Assembly: GCF_001659605.2 (NCBI RefSeq)
Contig: NC_035173.2
Span: 16,733,003-16,797,002 of the forward strand
Source: Manihot esculenta
Lineage: Eukaryota; Streptophyta; Magnoliopsida; Malpighiales; Euphorbiaceae
Direction of reading: 5' to 3'
DNA length: 64,000 nt
The notes beneath the pieces are model-generated. The model was not told the DNA's origin, searched no databases, and was given only the letters and a program-made list of their open reading frames with translations. Each line of letters starts with the position of its first letter. Position 1 is the first letter of the stretch. Made by a program: the position numbers and the translations under genes. Positions 59,925 to 64,000 of this stretch are shown here, one piece after another.

Positions 59925-61323
59925 TTGGTTCATGTGGATCCAACATGCCCAACTTGCCCAAAACTTCATGGAATATTCATCCAGTAACTGCTTTAGTTAG
60001 GATGTCTGCCACTGATCTTCCAATCAAACAAACGGTAATGATATCAAACCATTATCCAACTTTTTCTTGATGAAATGTCGTTCTATTTCAACATGTTTTA
60101 TTCGATTATGTTGAACAGGATTTTCAAAAATGCTGATTATTGCCTTGTTGTCACAATGAAATTCAGCTGCGTCCCCTGATGGAAATCCAAGCTCAAACAT
60201 TAACTTTTTGATCCATAGTAGCTCTGCAAATCCTTTTGCTATTCCCCTAAATTATGCTTCAGCACTCAACAGTGCCACCACCTTTTGCTTCTTACTTTTC
60301 AATGTCACCAAGTTATCTCCAACGAAGGTAAAATATCCTGAAGCGGATCGTTTGTCGGCACGGTCTCCTATCCAATCAGCATCTCCATTGATACTGAGAT
60401 GACTATTCTTGTTGAAAAACATGCCCATCCCAGCTATTCCTTTCAGATATCAAAGGATCCTCAATGTTGCCTCCATATAGTCTTGTTTTGGATCGTGTAT
60501 GAACTGACTTACTAAACTCATAGCATATGCCACGTCTGGTCTGGTGTGTGATAAGTAAATAAGCTTTCCTACCAGTCTCTGGTACCTCCCCTTATCTGCT
60601 GGTCCTTCTTCTGAATCTTTGCTCAACTCATGATTGACCATTACTGGAGTATCAATCGGCTTACAGTCTATCATTCCTATTTCGACTAACAGATCAAGGA
60701 TGTATTTTCTCTGTGATATGAGGATTCCCTAGTCTGACCTTAGAACTTCAATCCCAAAAAAGTATTTTAACCCCCCAAGTCTTTCATCTCAAATTCTTAG
60801 AATAAGTTGTCCTTCAGCCGTTTGATCTTGTCCACATCGTCTCCTGTTATATCATATCGTCCACGTATATAATCAAACACGTGATTTTTCTTTCTCATCT
60901 TTTCAAGAACAGGGTGTGATCGGAGTTATTCTGCTAATATCCATATTTCTTCATTGCTTGGGTAAATCTCCCAAACCATGCTCTGGGAGACTGTTTCAAC
61001 CCATACAAGGCTCGCCTTAATCGACACACTTCTCCCCGTCTATATTTACTCGTGAACCCTGGTGGAGTATCCATGTAAACTTCTTCTTTTAGGTCACCAT
61101 GCAGGAAAGCATTTTTCACATCAAATTGGTGAAGTGACTAGTCTAGGTTTGCAGCAATAGAGAATAGGACCCGTATTGTATCAATTTTTGCTACTGGAGA
61201 GAACATTTCGGAGTAGTTGACTCCATAGGTCTGAGTGTATCCTTTTGCTACCAGTCGGGCTTTATATCTATCTACCATTCCATCCGGCTTATACTTTACA
61301 GTAAACACCCATTTGCATCCCAC
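59925..61323 (-). pseudogene. Copia RT and RNase H remnants
   Basis: 61323-61138 reads [13 protein letters not shown]...[12 protein letters not shown]...SPVAK; 61119-60934 reads NAFLHGDL-EEVYM...RRALYGLKQSPRAWF, both copia RT. The YVDD region near 60850-60880 is broken. 60674-60450 reads the RT end (DTPV...YQRLVGKLIYLSHTRPDVAYAMSLVSQF), and RNase H text continues to about 59950 (FHCDNKA...NPVQHNRIKHVEI) with further stops. At least six stops or frame changes were noted. Confidence 0.85.
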
Positions 61324-61326
61324 TGG

Positions 61327-62945
61327 TCATTTTCCCTTGGGTAGCCAGCATTTCTCCCAAGTTTTATTTTTCTCCAAGGCATCCATCTCGATCTCCATTG
61401 CTTCATTCCATCTCTTGTTCTTCTGGGCCTCTGTGGCATCCTTTGGTATCCATTCTAAGCAAATATTTTTCTGTAGTGTGATAAACTGAGGTGATAGATT
61501 CTCTTCTCTAGTAATATTTGCCATAAGATACTTAGATCTGGCTGCCTTGAATTCTAGATCATACCTCCTGGGTGGAACTCCTCTGTTACTCCGAGGGGGT
61601 AGTACATAGTGGCCTATTTTAGGAGACTCAAGGGAGATGGGTTCAGTGGTAAAGTTATTAGAGGAAGGAGAGAGTTTATATTCATATACCTTAGTGGCGT
61701 ATTCCTTAGGATATTCTACGATGGCAAGCTCTGGTTGTGGCATTGAGATTGAGGACTGTACTAGATGATCAGTGTCTCCAAGTTCTGGCATAGACTCAGG
61801 AAGGGAAAGTGGATGGATAGTCTCTGACTCCCCCTGAGGATTTTCTGACTCTCTCTGAGGATAGCTAAGCCAACTTGGAAGTGGTGGTGGTTTTGCTGTA
61901 GTCTCCCCCTCACTGCCAATTGGCAACGAGAAAAAATACTCGTCTTCAAGAAAAGTGCAGCCCATAGTGGTGAAGAGTCGTTTAGAGATTGGGTCAAAAC
62001 ACCAATAGCCCTTTTTATGGACATCATAACCGAGAAACACACACTTAAGAGCACATGGATTAAGTTTAGTGCGATGTGATTTAGAAATGTGAACATAGAC
62101 TGTGCAGCCAAAAATTTTGGGTAAAAGGTTTAGATAGGAAGGGATGGTGTGATGAGAAGACAAGGTATGCAATGGAGATTGGAAATTAAAGACCCGAGAT
62201 GGGAGTCTATTGAAGAGGTAAATAGAAATAACAACTGTTTCAGACCAAAACTTAGAAGGAACCTGGGCTTCAAATAATAAGGCTCAGGTGGTTTCAAGGA
62301 CGTGCCGATTTTTTCTTTTGGCGACCCATTTTGCTGTGGGGTATACGGACAAGTAGTTTGGTGAATGATCTCATTGTCTCGAAAAAAGATTTGAAGATGA
62401 TTGTTGACAAATTCCCCCCCATTGTTAAACTGGAGGACTTGAATGGTGTTGTGAAATTGGATTTTAATAATGCGAAAAAAGTCGCAAAATTTTTCAGCCA
62501 CTTCATATTTATGTTTCAACAAGTAGATCCAAGTAATACGATTACAATCATCAATAAAAGTAACAAAGTATCTATAATCATGAGAAACAGTTTCCTGGGC
62601 AGACCCCCATACATCAGAGTGTATTATTGAGAATGGAGTATCAGATTTATTTGCGAAAATATGATAAGTACTCTTATGACTTTTATTAAGCACACATGAA
62701 GAACAAATAGGGATATCAATGGATTTAAATTCAGGAAACAAAGTACGAAGATATTCACTTGAGGGATGGCCAAAGCGCTGGTGCCAGAGCCACAACTGTC
62801 GGGTTGAAGACCCTTGAGCTAAGTGAGCCGATCCAGTGCTCGAGACCTCCTCCACATGGTACAGTCCATCTTTCTCAGAACTACGGCCCAGTACCGTGTC
62901 CATATGAATATCCTGCAAAACACAAAAATGAGGATACATGAGCAC
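61327..62945 (-). pseudogene. Copia integrase and integrase-RT linker remnants
   Basis: 62945-62130 holds the zinc finger (LWHQRFGHP...CSSCVLNK) and integrase with first acid in HSDVWG. The second acid codon (62424-62426) reads Asn within NNGGEF. A frame change follows TPQQNG, before the third acid. 62172-61327 continues in another frame with the integrase C-terminal part (FGCTVYVHI...CVFLGYDVHKKGYWCFDP) and the start of RT (EAMEIEMDALEKNKTWE). Confidence 0.85.
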
Positions 62946-63047
62946 TTTGCAATTTAACTACTTGGTGATTTGACTGTCAGAGAGTAATTTGCAAGATAAG
63001 GAGGATACATAGAGGCAGTTGGAGACATTTAAAGTGGGGTTATAGAA

Positions 63048-63960
63048 ATGATACCACCACCGATGACTGGGAATGAGCCACCGGTAGTGTTTAGAATATT
63101 GGATTTGGTGGGTGGAGTTCGAAAAATAATATCTAAAGGATCATTGGTCATAGTGTATGTGGCTCATGAATCAAATCTCCAACCACTAGTACTATGCATA
63201 TTATTAACATGGCCAACACAATTATTTAAAGTGGTAGGGATTGAAAGGTCATTCGACCTTTCCAACCCTAAAATACCTCCTTTACTATCAGTTGAGGCAT
63301 TTGTGCCTCCTTCTCTTTCGGTTCCACATAGCGCCGCTGTAACCCTTGAACTATGTCAGTCGCCCGAGCTTGCTTCAATTTGCCCGATCTAGCCGCTGCC
63401 ACAAGTGGCCATTTGGTTACCGCTGGCGGCAGCCACTGCTATGTTTACCATGCCCTGTCCCCTTCTATTTTTCTTACGGGCCTTATTCTCCTCCCACCAC
63501 TCCGGGTACCCTATGATTTTGAAACATCTGTCCCGTGTGTGCCGAGATCTACTGCAATGGGTGCATTTTAAGCTCGATTTGTCATCCCGGAGTGATGACT
63601 TGTCTGTGTCTGACCGATTTTTCACCAATAATCCGACACCCACAAGGTAGTGGCCAACTGTCGCTAGTGATGGGGAAGGAAGATGGATAGCACTACACAT
63701 CTTTTCACCACGGAGTCGAGAGTAGGCATCATCCAAGGACGGTAATGGCTCTTCATTGAGAATTTCTCAACGGACTGGGTCGAGTTTTGACTGTATCCCG
63801 ACCAAAAAAAGGTAAAGACGTTCCTCCTGAATTTCCTAGTTCTGGATAATGATATTAGTGTCCCCCTTCTATTCCGGTTGGTTGTCTTTCATCAATCTCG
63901 GCCCAGATGGCCTGGAGATCATTGTATAGATCCTCCAGCGTGCTTCCTTACTGTGTTAAC
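63048..63960 (-). pseudogene. Copia gag and protease remnants
   Basis: 63736-63389 contains a zinc knuckle CTHCSRSRHTRDRCF (CxxCxxxxHxxxxC) and Gag C-terminal text; upstream Gag-like text runs to the window edge with stops. The protease active-site region is near 63160-63180, where the glycine codon of the DSGAT motif reads TGA (63166-63164). Confidence 0.75.
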
Positions 63961-64000
63961 ATGTATGCCTTAGACTGTAACTCATAAATAATCAGTTTGT

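Larger units (their letters stand above)
59640..64000 (-). mobile_element. Decayed Ty1/copia element, cut by right window edge
   Basis: In element sense (minus) the order gag, protease, integrase, RT, RNase H is seen from the right edge leftwards. It ends in the purine tract TTGAGGGGGAG (59913-59923) and an LTR starting TGTTGGAAAG at 59912. Integrase before RT defines copia; the LTR start and purine tract resemble Tork/Tnt1-type elements. The outer end of the LTR near 59640 is approximate. The other LTR would lie beyond 64000. Multiple stops and frame changes make this copy inactive. Confidence 0.88.

Overview
The window is nuclear DNA from a flowering plant. The evidence is multi-exon genes with GT-AG introns, two recognisable host genes common to plants (26S proteasome subunit RPN5 and an ABR1-like ERF transcription factor), part of a plant PPR gene, and several nested plant LTR retrotransposons in AT-rich DNA. 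A eudicot is likely. Malpighiales/Euphorbiaceae is only a guess from overall impression and was not tested.

Layout. 1-11397: a Ty3/gypsy element of Tat type on the minus strand, cut by the left window edge. It has a right-hand LTR, a PBS, a gag-pol with one frameshift and one stop, a 147-bp-period tandem array, and a three-exon antisense gene on the plus strand. 11398-18660: AT-rich DNA around the 3' two exons of a PPR gene (14023-15356). 18865-28225: the complete RPN5 gene (11 coding exons, 442 aa); its introns carry a hAT-like element with a foldback MITE inside it, a solo copia-type LTR, and a Tourist-like MITE. 29679-31681: an internally deleted Ty1/copia element with target-site duplication CTATC. 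31820-32500: a LINE tail. 32829-35023 (minus): an ABR1-like AP2/ERF gene in two exons whose expected start codon reads ATT. 37013-37887: a Mutator-type foldback element with a 9-bp target duplication and a purine-rich tandem core.

39123-52891: a nest. The outer element is a non-autonomous gypsy-type element holding only gag pieces and protease. It was split, two codons before its protease catalytic Asp, by a young and apparently intact Tekay/Del-type chromovirus (40869-50779, TSD AATAA) with a 1652-residue open polyprotein. 53117-54049 is an older solo LTR related to that chromovirus (TSD CTCAT). 54050-59600 is AT-rich with no gene seen. 59640 to the right edge is a decayed Ty1/copia element on the minus strand with many stops and altered catalytic residues.

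Only RPN5, the ERF gene and perhaps the PPR gene are host genes. RPN5 acts in the proteasome lid, the ERF protein in ethylene/ABA/wounding-type transcription, and PPR proteins in organelle RNA handling; no functional cluster is implied. Most of the window's history is successive insertion, nesting and decay of mobile DNA. All calls come from reading the sequence; no database search was run, and family names rest on motifs and remembered family features.
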